From the NCBI RefSeq assembly GCF_023347255.1, contig NZ_CP094466.1:248001-312000 (forward strand): a DNA stretch of 64,000 nucleotides. The letters are read 5' to 3'. Numbering within the stretch: position 1 is the first letter of the stretch; each line of letters starts with the position of its first letter. This document shows, piece by piece, positions 1 to 7,934 of this stretch. The position numbers and the translations under genes were made by a program. Origin of the DNA: Faecalibacterium sp. I4-3-84 (GTDB taxonomy: Bacteria > Bacillota > Clostridia > Oscillospirales > Ruminococcaceae). The notes below the pieces were generated by a model. That model worked only from the letters and a program-made list of their open reading frames with translations, ran no database searches and was not told the DNA's origin.

Positions 1-671
1 GGCATCACTTCCAGCGAAGCAAAGCTGGTCTGGCGGCGGGCGTTGGCGTCAAAGGGCGACACGCGCACCAGACGGTGCACACCGTTCTCGCTCTTGAGCA
101 GGCCGTAGGCGTTGGCACCCTTCACCATCATGGAGGCGCTCTTCATGCCGGCTTCATCACCGTCCTGATAATCCAGAACCTCCACGGTCATGCCGTGGTT
201 GGAAGCCCACTTGTTGTACATGCGGTACAGCATTTCGGCCCAGTCCTGTGCCTCAGTGCCGCCGGTACCGGCATGGAAGGTCAGGATGGCGTTGCTGTGG
301 TCGTACTCACCGTTCAGCATGGTCATCAGCTGCAGCTCGTCCACAGCCTTGCCCACAGCGTTCACAGACTCCTCTGCTTCGGGGATCATGGCGGGGTCGT
401 ATTCTTCATCCAGCATTTCCAACATGGTCTCGGCATCATCGTACAGGCCCTGCAGCTTTTCAAAGCGGCTCAGCTTGCCCTTCAGGTCGCCCACTTCGTC
501 AAAGACCTTCTTGCTCAGGTCTGCATCATCATAAAAGCCGGGGCGGCTCATGGTGTGCTCCAGCTCCTGCACGCGCTTGCGGGAGGCATCAATGGCAAGA
601 GCTTCTTCCAGGTCCTTGACCGCCTTGCCGTAATCGGCAAGCTGCACCTTCAGTTCGTCAATCGTGATCAT
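1..671 (-). CDS. prfB: Peptide chain release factor 2 (N-terminal part)
   Basis: Release factor 2 reads UGA and UAA stop codons and triggers peptide release on the ribosome. About 223 residues are present; the gene runs off the left edge, so the GGQ loop is not visible. The family motif HAGTGGTEAQDWAEMLYRMY lies near residue 133, followed by LLKSENGVHRLVRVSPFD. The ATG at 671 has GAGAGGGA upstream. The N-terminal helical region is one unbroken frame, so there is no sign of the in-frame UGA and +1 frameshift that regulates many prfB genes. It is transcribed away from the gene at 888, which points to a divergent promoter region between them. Confidence 0.95.
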   Translation of the reverse strand, partial: MITIDELKVQLADYGKAVKDLEEALAIDASRKRVQELEHTMSRPGFYDDADLSKKVFDEVGDLKGKLSRFEKLQGLYDDAETMLEMLDEEYDPAMIPEAEESVNAVGKAVDELQLMTMLNGEYDHSNAILTFHAGTGGTEAQDWAEMLYRMYNKWASNHGMTVEVLDYQDGDEAGMKSASMMVKGANAYGLLKSENGVHRLVRVSPFDANARRQTSFASLEVM

Positions 672-755
672 TCTCTAAATCCCTCTCGAAATGATAAATA
701 AGGTAAAGTCCTTTGTACTTGCCAAAAGACACAGTTTATACACAGATACTTCATT

Positions 756-784
756 AGTATACCGAGAATCTATGCTAAAGTAAA
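756..784 (-). promoter_or_regulatory. Probable sigma-A promoter of prfB
   Basis: On the minus strand TTTACT and TATACT are separated by 17 bp, about 85 bp upstream of the prfB start. The fit is good at -10 and moderate at -35. On the plus strand a TATAAT at 851-856 precedes the gene at 888, but its -35 is poor. Confidence 0.6.
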
Positions 785-887
785 GGGGTAAATGGATTAT
801 CCTGCTGGAATTTTGAAGATTTTCACCTTTTCTTTTCTCTTTCAGGGGAGTATAATACCAGTATGAACCATACAACAGGAGGAAATC

Positions 888-1862
888 ATGCCGAAATATT
901 ATGGCTGTCCCTGCGAAGGCTGCGGCAGACCGCTGGCGCTGACCGATGATATCGTGGTCTGCCCGGACTGCGGCGCGCCCTATCACCGCGAGTGCTACGA
1001 AAAGCTTGGCCGCTGCATCCACACCCCCGCCCATGGCGCGGGCTATGAATGGACGTTCCCGTACAAAGACGATGCTCTGCGCACCTGCCCCAGCTGCGGT
1101 GAGCGCACCCTGCGCACCGAAGAGCGCTGCCGCTGCTGCGGTGCCGTTCTTCCGCCGGAGAGCCAGTGCCCGGAGCCACCCACCCAGAGCCAGCCCGGCA
1201 CCGACGCAGACGGACGCTTTGACTACAACGACCTTTACCGCCAGTATCAGCAGACGGTGGAAGAACCCACCCGCCGCAACGTGCAGGCGGCCTTTGGCAA
1301 GGAAGAGCTGATCGACGGCATCCCTTACAGCGACTGGAACGATTATATTGGCAAGGCTGCGCCCGTCTACCTGAACGATTACAGCCGGATGCAGCTGCAG
1401 CACACCAAAATTTCCATGTGCTTCTCGGCGCTGGTGTTCGGCCCGTTCTATTTCTTCTACCGCAAGGCGTGGAAGCCCGCCTTTGGTTTTCTGGCCGCAG
1501 AGCTGGTGGTGGCCCTGCCCACCCTGCTGAGCATGATGCAGGCCACCGGCAGTCCGCTCACTGCGGGCATCAGCAGCACTGCCATCGTCATGCTTTCCCG
1601 CATTATGACGGTGTTCAGCTTTGCGCTGGTGATGCTGCGCACCCTGTACGCCAAGTGGCTGTACCGCAAAAGCGCAGCCGAGCGCATCCGCCGCATCCGT
1701 GCCGAGTTCCCGGACGCTGCCCAGCGCCGTGCGGTCCTGTCTGCGCAGGGCGGCGTGAGCATCGCCGGTGTGATCGGTGCCTGTGTACTGCTGATGGTGC
1801 TGGGTGCCTGCGCTACCGTGCTGATGGGTCCGAATCTGGACGCTTTGACCGGGATGCTCTGA
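888..1862 (+). CDS. RING/zinc-ribbon protein with DUF2628-like membrane domain
   Basis: Unknown function. Residues 7-43 carry paired Cys/His ligands (C7, C9, C12, C25, C28, H33, C36, C43) in a pattern like the prokaryotic RING finger family, with DDIVVCPDCGAPYHRECYEK as its core. A second CPSC...CRCC cluster at 67-84 looks like a zinc ribbon. After a polar linker, residues 175-255 hold two or three membrane segments around FYFFYRKAWKPAFGF, typical of DUF2628 proteins, and a last one lies at about 293-315. The start has AGGAGG 7 bp upstream. galU begins about 65 bp downstream, so the two may be cotranscribed. The zinc domain probably faces the cytoplasm; its partner is unknown. Confidence 0.8.
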   Translation: MPKYYGCPCEGCGRPLALTDDIVVCPDCGAPYHRECYEKLGRCIHTPAHGAGYEWTFPYKDDALRTCPSCGERTLRTEERCRCCGAVLPPESQCPEPPTQSQPGTDADGRFDYNDLYRQYQQTVEEPTRRNVQAAFGKEELIDGIPYSDWNDYIGKAAPVYLNDYSRMQLQHTKISMCFSALVFGPFYFFYRKAWKPAFGFLAAELVVALPTLLSMMQATGSPLTAGISSTAIVMLSRIMTVFSFALVMLRTLYAKWLYRKSAAERIRRIRAEFPDAAQRRAVLSAQGGVSIAGVIGACVLLMVLGACATVLMGPNLDALTGML

Positions 1863-1927
1863 TCTGCAATGCCGCCTGCAAAGGCTGGCATTGCGGATTT
1901 CAAAATAGTAATAGGAGAATATGAATC

Positions 1928-2806
1928 ATGATGAAGAAAGTCACAAAAGCTGTCATCCCTGCTGCTGGCCTTGGCACCCGCGTGCTGCCCGCCACCAAAG
2001 CTATGCCCAAGGGTATGCTGCCCATCGTGGACAAGCCTGCCATCCAGTATCTGGTGGAAGAAGCTGTGCGTTCCGGCATCACCGATATCCTCATCATTCT
2101 GGGCCGCAACCAGAGCATCATTGAGGATCACTTCGACCGCAGCCCTGAGCTGGAAGAAAAGCTGGCAAAGCCCGGCAAGGAAAAGGCGCTGGAAGAGTGC
2201 CTTAGCATCGCCAACATGGCAAACATCTTCTTTGTGCGCCAGAAGCAGACGTTGGGTCTGGGCCATGCTGTGAACACCGCCAAGGCCTTCACCGGCGATG
2301 ATCCCTTTGTTGTCATCTACGGCGATGACGTGATCTGGGGCGAGGACCCGGTCTGTGCTCAGCTGATCCGCGCCTACGAGGAGTTCGGCCGCCCGGCGGC
2401 AGGCGTTTCCGCAGTGCCATGGGAAGATGTGAGCCGGTACTGCAGCCTGAAGACCACCCCCATCCACGACAACTATTTCTTTGTGGACGACATGATCGAG
2501 AAGCCCAAGAAGGGACAGGAGTTCAGCAACTACTCCATTCTGGGCCGTGTGCTGCTGACCCCGGAGATCTACGATATCCTTGCCCACACCAAGCCCGGCG
2601 CAGGCGGCGAGATCCAGCTGACCGATGCCATGGCCGAGTATGCCCGCACCCGCGGCGGCATGACGGCCGTAGAGTTCACCGGCAAGCACTACGACATGGG
2701 CAACAAGCTCAAGGTGGTGGAAGCTCAGGTGGAGCTGGCCCTGCAGCATCCGGAGATCGGCGAAGAATTCCGCGCTTACCTGAAGGAGTTCTGCAAGACA
2801 CTGTAA
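1928..2806 (+). CDS. galU: UTP--glucose-1-phosphate uridylyltransferase
   Basis: Makes UDP-glucose from UTP and glucose-1-phosphate, feeding cell-surface polysaccharides and the Leloir pathway. The length of 292 residues is normal for the family. The nucleotidyltransferase signature AAGLGTRVLPATKAMPKGML lies at residues 12-31. VIYGDDVIWGEDP, EKPKKGQ and GAGGEIQLTDAMA are the usual GalU blocks. AGGAG lies 10 bp before the ATG at 1928; a nearby ATG at 1921 is out of frame. A strong hairpin terminator follows directly. Galactokinase and galT genes elsewhere in the window use the same UDP-sugar pool. Confidence 0.95.
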   Translation: MMKKVTKAVIPAAGLGTRVLPATKAMPKGMLPIVDKPAIQYLVEEAVRSGITDILIILGRNQSIIEDHFDRSPELEEKLAKPGKEKALEECLSIANMANIFFVRQKQTLGLGHAVNTAKAFTGDDPFVVIYGDDVIWGEDPVCAQLIRAYEEFGRPAAGVSAVPWEDVSRYCSLKTTPIHDNYFFVDDMIEKPKKGQEFSNYSILGRVLLTPEIYDILAHTKPGAGGEIQLTDAMAEYARTRGGMTAVEFTGKHYDMGNKLKVVEAQVELALQHPEIGEEFRAYLKEFCKTL

Positions 2807-2820
2807 CTTATCCTGAAAAT

Positions 2821-2856
2821 AAAAGATCCTCCGGCAGACCTGTCGGAGGATCTTTT
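2821..2856. terminator. Bidirectional terminator between galU and antiporter gene
   Basis: A 13-bp perfect stem (AAAAGATCCTCCG pairing with its complement) has T-rich tails on both strands, so it can end the convergent galU and antiporter transcripts. Confidence 0.9.
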
Positions 2857-2863
2857 TTATTGT

Positions 2864-4060
2864 TTACCCATTTACCTGACTGGGGTGCTTCTGCGGCGGC
2901 ATCTTGGTAAAGAGCGCCTTCAGCACCAGCGGAGTTGCCACGCTGGACACCACGATCAGCAGGATCACAGCGGTAAAGTAGACCGAGTCCACCACACCGA
3001 CATCCAGGCCCTTCTGGGCCACGATCAGTGCCACCTCGCCGCGGGTCATCATGCCAACGCCGACCTTGAGGGAGTCGCCCCAGCTGAAGCGGCAGATCTT
3101 GGCCGCAAGGCCGCAGCCGATGATCTTGGTGATAAGTGCTACAATGACGAAGCAGACACAGAACAGGAAGATTTCCGGCGTCAGGCCGCTGATGTCGGTC
3201 TTCAAGCCGATGGATGCAAAGAAGATGGGCGCAAAAATGATATAATTGCTGATATCCACGCGGCGCTCCACGTAGGAGGCATCGTCCATGGTGCACAGAA
3301 CGATACCGGCGATATAGGCACCGGTGATATCTGCAATACCGAAGTATTCCTCGGCGATGTAGGCCATGGCAAAGCAGAACGCCATGCTCACGATGGTGAT
3401 GCGCTGGGTGTGGGGATTGCGCTTGTCCAGCCATGTCATAGCAAAGTGAGCCACAACGCCCACGCCCACGGCAGTGGCAAAGAACAGCACCGTATTGATG
3501 AGCACCTTGCCCAGACCCGTGCCGGTGCCGGAGCTTGCGCCCAGCACGCAGGTGAGGACTACGATGCCGATGACATCATCAATGACGGCGGCACTGACGA
3601 TGGTGGTACCGAGAAAGCTCTTCAGGTGGCCCATCTCCTGCAGGGTTGCCACCGTAATGGACACGCTGGTGGCGGTCATGATGGTGCCGATGAACAGGGC
3701 ACGGTAGAACTCAGGGCTGCCCACGGCAGAGAAGCCGTAGAACGCACTGTACAGCAGGGTGCCGCCCACCAGCGGAACGGCTACGCCCACGCAGGCGATC
3801 AGGGTGGCGATGGGGCCGGCTTTGATCAGTTCCTTCAGATTGGTGCCAAGGCCCGTGGTGAACATCAGCATGACCACGCCGATCTCCGCAAAGGTGGAGA
3901 TGGCGTCACTGGTCTGCACGAGGTTCAGGATGCACGGACCGATGATCAAACCGGCAAGGATCTCACCCACCACCTGCGGGGCCTTGCACTTGCGGGCCAC
4001 CAGGCCAAAGAACTTTGCGCTGAGGATGATGATTGCCAGGTTACGGAAAACCGAATACAC
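2864..4060 (-). CDS. Cation:proton antiporter, CPA2 family
   Basis: Membrane antiporter exchanging Na+ or K+ for protons (KefB/NapA-like fold). I prefer the GTG start at 4060 (398 aa): AAGGAAGGA lies 6 bp upstream, and the protein then begins YSVFRNLAIIILSAKFFG, the usual first helix. The ATG further upstream would add a polar extension with no ribosome site. About twelve hydrophobic segments are visible. VVGEILAGLIIGP and the paired aspartates in SAAVIDDVIGIVVL are family hallmarks. There is no C-terminal TrkA-N domain, unlike Kef channels. The substrate ion cannot be told from sequence. Confidence 0.88.
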   Translation of the reverse strand: MYSVFRNLAIIILSAKFFGLVARKCKAPQVVGEILAGLIIGPCILNLVQTSDAISTFAEIGVVMLMFTTGLGTNLKELIKAGPIATLIACVGVAVPLVGGTLLYSAFYGFSAVGSPEFYRALFIGTIMTATSVSITVATLQEMGHLKSFLGTTIVSAAVIDDVIGIVVLTCVLGASSGTGTGLGKVLINTVLFFATAVGVGVVAHFAMTWLDKRNPHTQRITIVSMAFCFAMAYIAEEYFGIADITGAYIAGIVLCTMDDASYVERRVDISNYIIFAPIFFASIGLKTDISGLTPEIFLFCVCFVIVALITKIIGCGLAAKICRFSWGDSLKVGVGMMTRGEVALIVAQKGLDVGVVDSVYFTAVILLIVVSSVATPLVLKALFTKMPPQKHPSQVNG

Positions 4061-4250
4061 AAAGAATCCTTCCTTTACTATAAAATTCCCAGAACCATAT
4101 ATACATTCCTTTCGAAGACGGATAACAGAGAGCAGAGAGACGGCCGATCCCCGGCTGCTTTGCCGTTCATCCATTGAAAGCGACTATATTATAGTCCTCT
4201 TTCACAAAAAAATCAAAATATTTTTTATTATATCTTTTTTCGGAAAAAGC

Positions 4251-4279
4251 TTGACAGAATCCACATAGCTTGCTATAAT
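4251..4279 (+). promoter_or_regulatory. Consensus sigma-A promoter of rpsF operon
   Basis: Perfect TTGACA and perfect TATAAT hexamers with a 17-bp spacer, preceded by an A/T-rich tract (4205-4243) that could act as an UP element. Transcription should start near 4286. Confidence 0.95.
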
Positions 4280-4285
4280 AAGTTG

Positions 4286-4389
4286 CTGTCTGAACAGACA
4301 CGCCGCACACAAGACGCGATGCCGCGTTTTGTGTGTACCCTTGGTCCTGTGATTGCAGGATCCTTAAGTCCAAAAGGAGGTGCTACAAA
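4286..4389 (+). promoter_or_regulatory. rpsF 5' leader with hairpin, candidate S6:S18 autoregulatory site
   Basis: This roughly 100-nt leader contains a 12-bp hairpin: ACACAAGACGCG at 4307-4318 pairs with 4323-4334 across a 4-nt loop, with one G-T pair. CCG trinucleotides lie at its base and apex. In many bacteria an S6:S18 complex binds a CCG-containing leader of rpsF to repress translation. The hairpin is seen; the regulatory role is inferred. Confidence 0.4.
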
Positions 4390-4674
4390 ATGGCAAAGTA
4401 CGAAACCATGCTGATTACCAGCGCCGCTCTCGACGAGGAGGCTACCGCCGCTCTGGTTGGTAAGTTCAAGTCCCTGATCGAGGCTAACGGTACGATCGAT
4501 TCCATCGACGAGTGGGGCAAGCGCCGTCTGGCCTACCCCATCAACGACGAGGAGGAAGGCGTTTACACCGTGATCGACTTCACCAGCGAGCCCAGCTTCC
4601 CCGCTGAGCTGGACCGTGTGTACAAGATCACTGAAGGCGTTATGCGCAGCCTGATCATTGCTCACGAGGAGTAA
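4390..4674 (+). CDS. rpsF: 30S ribosomal protein S6
   Basis: Small-subunit protein S6 binds S18 and 16S rRNA in the platform. The protein is 94 residues; MAKYETMLITSAALDEE is a typical beginning and WGKRRLAYPINDEEEG is the conserved central block. The start at 4390 follows AAAGGAGGTG, so the longer in-frame opening from 4333 is not used. First gene of the S6-SSB-S18 operon, an order conserved across Firmicutes. Confidence 0.97.
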   Translation: MAKYETMLITSAALDEEATAALVGKFKSLIEANGTIDSIDEWGKRRLAYPINDEEEGVYTVIDFTSEPSFPAELDRVYKITEGVMRSLIIAHEE

Positions 4675-4704
4675 TTCTTCTGTGACAGAAAGGGAGACCG
4701 TAAA

Positions 4705-5187
4705 ATGTTGAATGTTGTTGCCATCATGGGCCGTCTTGTGGCGGATCCCGAACTGCGCACCACCCCGCAGGGTACCAATGTGTGCAGCTTCCGCATTGCC
4801 TGTGACCGCAATTTTGCGCGTCAGGGCGAGCAGCGTCAGGCCGATTTTATCGATATCGTTGCATGGCGTCAGCAGGCCGAGTTTGTTTGCAAGTATTTCC
4901 AGAAGGGCAGTCTGATCGCCATTGAAGGCAGTCTTCAGACCCGCCAGTATCAGGATAAGAACGGCAACAACCGCACCGCTGTGGAAGTGGTAGCCAACAA
5001 TATCAACTTTGCAGGCTCCAAAAACAGCAATGCAGGCGGCGGAGCAAATTATCAGAATAATTCTGCTCCCGCCTACCAGAACGCAGCGCCTGCCCGCCCG
5101 GCCGCTGTGGAGGCAGCTCCCAGCTACTCTGCCGGCAGTGCAGACGACTTCGCCGTCATCGACGACAGCGACGACCTGCCGTTCTGA
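4705..5187 (+). CDS. ssb: Single-stranded DNA-binding protein
   Basis: Binds and protects single-stranded DNA in replication and repair. The 160-residue protein has an OB fold in residues 1-105 (MLNVVAIMGRLVADPELRTT, then FIDIVAWRQQAEF and GSLQTRQYQDKNGNNR). A low-complexity Asn/Ala/Pro linker follows, and the acidic tail DDSDDLPF recruits partner proteins. It lies 30 bp after rpsF and before rpsR, in the standard operon. Confidence 0.97.
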   Translation: MLNVVAIMGRLVADPELRTTPQGTNVCSFRIACDRNFARQGEQRQADFIDIVAWRQQAEFVCKYFQKGSLIAIEGSLQTRQYQDKNGNNRTAVEVVANNINFAGSKNSNAGGGANYQNNSAPAYQNAAPARPAAVEAAPSYSAGSADDFAVIDDSDDLPF

Positions 5188-5233
5188 CACGAAACGGTCA
5201 ATCCGTTAAAAATCCAATAGGAGGTAATAAGCA

Positions 5234-5491
5234 ATGGCTTTTGAAAGAACCGAAGGCTCTCGCCCCGCACGCCCCATGCGTCGCGGCCGCAAGAAGGTTT
5301 GCAGCTTCTGTGTCGATCGCATCGACACCATCGATTACAAGGACGTGCCCCGTCTGCGTAAGTACGTCTCTGAGCGTGCAAAGATCATTCCCCGCCGTGT
5401 GACCGGCACCTGCGCTTATCATCAGCGCGCACTGACCATCGCCATCAAGCGTGCTCGTCACGTTGCTCTGATGCCCTACGTCAGCGACTAA
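5234..5491 (+). CDS. rpsR: 30S ribosomal protein S18
   Basis: S18 pairs with S6 on the small-subunit platform. The 85-residue protein includes the conserved [21 protein letters not shown] and [20 protein letters not shown]. Cysteines in KKVCSFCVD and GTCAYHQR form the ligand pattern of zinc-binding (C+) S18 forms. Zinc binding is inferred. AGGAGG lies upstream. Last gene of the operon; a strong terminator follows. Confidence 0.97.
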   Translation: MAFERTEGSRPARPMRRGRKKVCSFCVDRIDTIDYKDVPRLRKYVSERAKIIPRRVTGTCAYHQRALTIAIKRARHVALMPYVSD

Positions 5492-5531
5492 TCAAAATAA
5501 TCAAACCCGATCAGAATAATCAGCAATCAGC

Positions 5532-5570
5532 AAAGCGCTCTCACCGATGACAAGGTGAAAGCGCTTTTTT
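5532..5570 (+). terminator. Terminator of rpsF-ssb-rpsR operon
   Basis: AAAGCGCT-C-TCACC pairs with GGTGA-A-AGCGCTTT around a short loop, followed by six Ts. Confidence 0.92.
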
Positions 5571-5645
5571 GTCTTTTCCTTCCGGCCCGGATGTGCTATA
5601 CTGAGTTCAGGGCGCGCTTTATTTTTTCTGAGGAGGTTTTCTGTC

Positions 5646-6362
5646 ATGAAAAAACGGTATCTTAGACTTGCGGCGCTGACGGCCGGTGTGCTGCTGGCCG
5701 CACAGACCGGTCTTTCCGCTGCTGCGCTTTCTACCTTTGATGCAGCATACTACGCTGCACAGTATCCGGATGTTGCAGCCGTATGCGGCAATGACGAAGA
5801 TGCGCTGCTGCGTCATTATCTGGACCACGGCATTGACGAAGGCCGCAAACCTTCTGCGGACGGCATTGCCGGTGATGACGAGCTTTCTTTGACCGAAGCG
5901 CAGTTTTCTTCCATCTGGTCGCCGGTAGCCATCAACAAGCTGGCCCACTACAAGTCTCTCAAGCGCAAATGCACCGATGAGGAGTTTGCGCAGGCATATC
6001 AGGAAGCGCTGAAGGTGGTCACACCGCTGGCGCTCATGAGCCGGGAAGATCAGCTTTACGGCATTGCCTCTGCCCTGCGTGCGGTGGTGGATGATGGCTC
6101 CATGGCTTACTCTATGGAAGCCAACCATTACAACGACCCCTACGGTTATTTTGTACTGCGCACAGCATCCTGTGCCGGGTGTGCCCGGGCCACCGCTCTG
6201 TGTCTGGACATTCTGGGCATCCCCTATGAGCATGTGAACGAGAACCAGTACAGCCACCAGTGGTGCCGCGTGCCCATGGAGGACGGCAGCTACTGGATCT
6301 GTGATGCGTTTGGCCTGTACTGCGGCCCGGAACCCGAACCCTATCAGCACCCGTATTTTTGA
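5646..6362 (+). CDS. Secreted transglutaminase-like protein
   Basis: Signal peptide at residues 1-27 (MKKRYLRLAALTAGVLLAAQ...AAA). Residues 31-67 form one copy of the secreted motif FDAAYYAAQYPDV...HYLDHGIDEGR, a repeat found in many Firmicute surface proteins. The C-terminal half matches transglutaminase-like cysteine proteases: C176 in ASCAGCARATALCLDILGIPY, H204 in YSHQWCRV and D220 in YWICDAFG are the expected catalytic triad. The substrate is unknown; surface proteins or peptidoglycan peptides are possible. A TATACT -10 at 5597-5602 with a weak -35 precedes it. It is monocistronic, flanked by terminators. Confidence 0.75.
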   Translation: MKKRYLRLAALTAGVLLAAQTGLSAAALSTFDAAYYAAQYPDVAAVCGNDEDALLRHYLDHGIDEGRKPSADGIAGDDELSLTEAQFSSIWSPVAINKLAHYKSLKRKCTDEEFAQAYQEALKVVTPLALMSREDQLYGIASALRAVVDDGSMAYSMEANHYNDPYGYFVLRTASCAGCARATALCLDILGIPYEHVNENQYSHQWCRVPMEDGSYWICDAFGLYCGPEPEPYQHPYF

Positions 6363-6392
6363 AAAAGCGGATAAACCATTTCAAAACCATGC

Positions 6393-6434
6393 AATGCCCG
6401 GCAGGCTGTGTTATCTGCCGGGCATTGTTTTTTC
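6393..6434 (+). terminator. Terminator of the transglutaminase-like gene
   Basis: Ten-bp perfect stem TGCCCGGCAG/CTGCCGGGCA with a 10-nt loop and a T-rich tail. The following stretch to 6620 holds no convincing gene; a short open frame there has no ribosome site. Confidence 0.9.
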
Positions 6435-6620
6435 CTTTCTCCTTTTATAAAACCACTGCTCTATGTCGAAAAGTTACAAATCGGTACGGTTTTACCGGTT
6501 GTTTCTGATTTGTACCGGGAATTTGCGGAACTGTCGGCACATTTTGATTTGTACGCAATTCAATCTGCACAAAAGCAGCTCAGAATGCTATGCAATTTTC
6601 ACGAAAACACTTTTGGGTTA

Positions 6621-6684
6621 TTGATTTTTTATACAAATTATGCCATACTATAGTCACTGAAAACGTTCCCGACAACGTTCCCGA
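6621..6684 (+). promoter_or_regulatory. Promoter and candidate operator of the LacI gene
   Basis: TTGATT at 6621-6626 is followed 17 bp later by CATACT (an overlapping TACTAT is also possible). Just downstream are two direct copies of AACGTTCCCGA, at 6662-6672 and 6674-6684. Each contains the CG-centred AACGTT palindrome common in LacI-family operators. The position just after the expected start suits autorepression; this is inference. Confidence 0.5.
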
Positions 6685-6716
6685 ATCTATTACCGAAAGT
6701 GAGGTACTCCGACAAA

Positions 6717-7724
6717 ATGCCGAATCTGACCATTAAGGACATTGCCCGGATCAGCGGCTGCTCGGTAAGCACCATTTCTCGTGTCATCAACGACCGGCCT
6801 GATGTCCGGCCCGAGACCAAGGAGCATGTACTCAAGGTAATGCGGGAGGCCGGGTTCGTGCCCAACACCAATGCACGGCAGCTGAAGATCCAGCAGTCCC
6901 GCAGTCTGGTGTTCGTGGTCAAAGGCACCCGCAATCTCTTCTTCTCGGACTTCTTAGTCCAACTGCAGCGGGCCGCCACCTTGTATGGCTACAATGGCAT
7001 CGTTTCCTATTTGGATGAAAACGCCAACGAGATCGATGCCGCCGAAAAGATCCTGCGGGAGATCAAGCCCAAAGGTATGATCTTTCTGGGCGGCAGCGTA
7101 GCCAACTTCAAAAAAGGCTTTGCCAACATCACAGTCCCCTCGGTGCTGACCACCCTGGTCTCCGACGAGCTGGACTTTCCCAATCTTTCCATGGTGGGCG
7201 TGGATGACCGCGCTGCAGCCTACGCTGCTGTGGACTACCTCATCCAGCAAGGGCATCGTAAGATCGCAGTGCTGGGCGGTCCGGTCACCAGTTATCCCAG
7301 CGTGATGCGCCGCGAGGGTGCACAGCAGGCGATGCGGGAGGCAGGTATCCTGTTCAGCGACAAGCTGTACGGCCTGTCCAACTACGATTTTGAGTCTGCC
7401 TATCATGCCGTGAACAGCCTGCTGGCCCGCCGGGCCGACTTCACCGCCCTGTTCGCCATGAGCGATGTGATCGCCTTAGGTGCCATCCGCGCGCTGGTGA
7501 GCGCCGGGCTGCGGGTGCCGGAGGATGTTTCGGTGATCGGCTTTGACGGCATCACGATGTCCCGTTACTGTGTGCCTGTTCTGACTACCGTTGTGCAGCC
7601 CAGTGAACAGATCTCGCTGCAGAGCATTGAGTTGCTGGTGCGGCAGATCGAGCACGGTGCCCCGGCCCAGACCATCACCTTGCAGCCGGAGTTGCAGCAG
7701 GGCGAAAGCGTAAGAGCCATCTGA
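6717..7724 (+). CDS. LacI-family transcriptional regulator (maltose-type)
   Basis: DNA-binding repressor with an N-terminal helix-turn-helix (LTIKDIARISGCSVSTISRV, residues 4-23) and a periplasmic-binding-protein-like sugar sensor domain. The 335-residue length is normal. The ATG at 6717 is chosen because GTGAGG at 6699 is a fitting ribosome site; that GTG would itself be the alternative start. The next genes on the same strand encode a sugar importer and MalQ, so a MalR-like role with a maltodextrin effector is likely. The ligand is inferred from context only. Confidence 0.88.
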   Translation: MPNLTIKDIARISGCSVSTISRVINDRPDVRPETKEHVLKVMREAGFVPNTNARQLKIQQSRSLVFVVKGTRNLFFSDFLVQLQRAATLYGYNGIVSYLDENANEIDAAEKILREIKPKGMIFLGGSVANFKKGFANITVPSVLTTLVSDELDFPNLSMVGVDDRAAAYAAVDYLIQQGHRKIAVLGGPVTSYPSVMRREGAQQAMREAGILFSDKLYGLSNYDFESAYHAVNSLLARRADFTALFAMSDVIALGAIRALVSAGLRVPEDVSVIGFDGITMSRYCVPVLTTVVQPSEQISLQSIELLVRQIEHGAPAQTITLQPELQQGESVRAI

Positions 7725-7725
7725 A

Positions 7726-7860
7726 AAACTCCTTCCACCGCTGACGCGGTCCCCCTCCCTCACGGAGGGAGGCTTTGGCAGTACGGTAGGTTTCACCTCT
7801 TCGCCAGAGGCTCCCTCTTTGAGGGAGCTGGCACGACGCAAGTCGTGACTGAAGGAGTTT
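7726..7860. repeat. MITE-like palindromic element, copy 1
   Basis: A 135-bp element with perfect 10-bp terminal inverted repeats (AAACTCCTTC/GAAGGAGTTT). Inside are nested hairpins, CCCTCCCTCACGGAGGGAGG and GAGGCTCCCTCTTTGAGGGAG, and the words CTTCGCCAGAGGC and TTGGCAG that recur in copy 3. It encodes no protein. It sits between the LacI gene and the transporter operon, so its hairpins may also affect read-through. Confidence 0.8.
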
Positions 7861-7934
7861 CCTAATTTGTTTTCCCTCCGTCAGGGGACGGAGATTTTGA
7901 AATAGTTTATTTTTAATAAGAAGGAGAACTTATT

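Noticed and set aside
6408-6653. Possible 81-residue protein before the LacI gene
   Set aside because: It starts inside a terminator hairpin, has no ribosome site and covers the LacI promoter.
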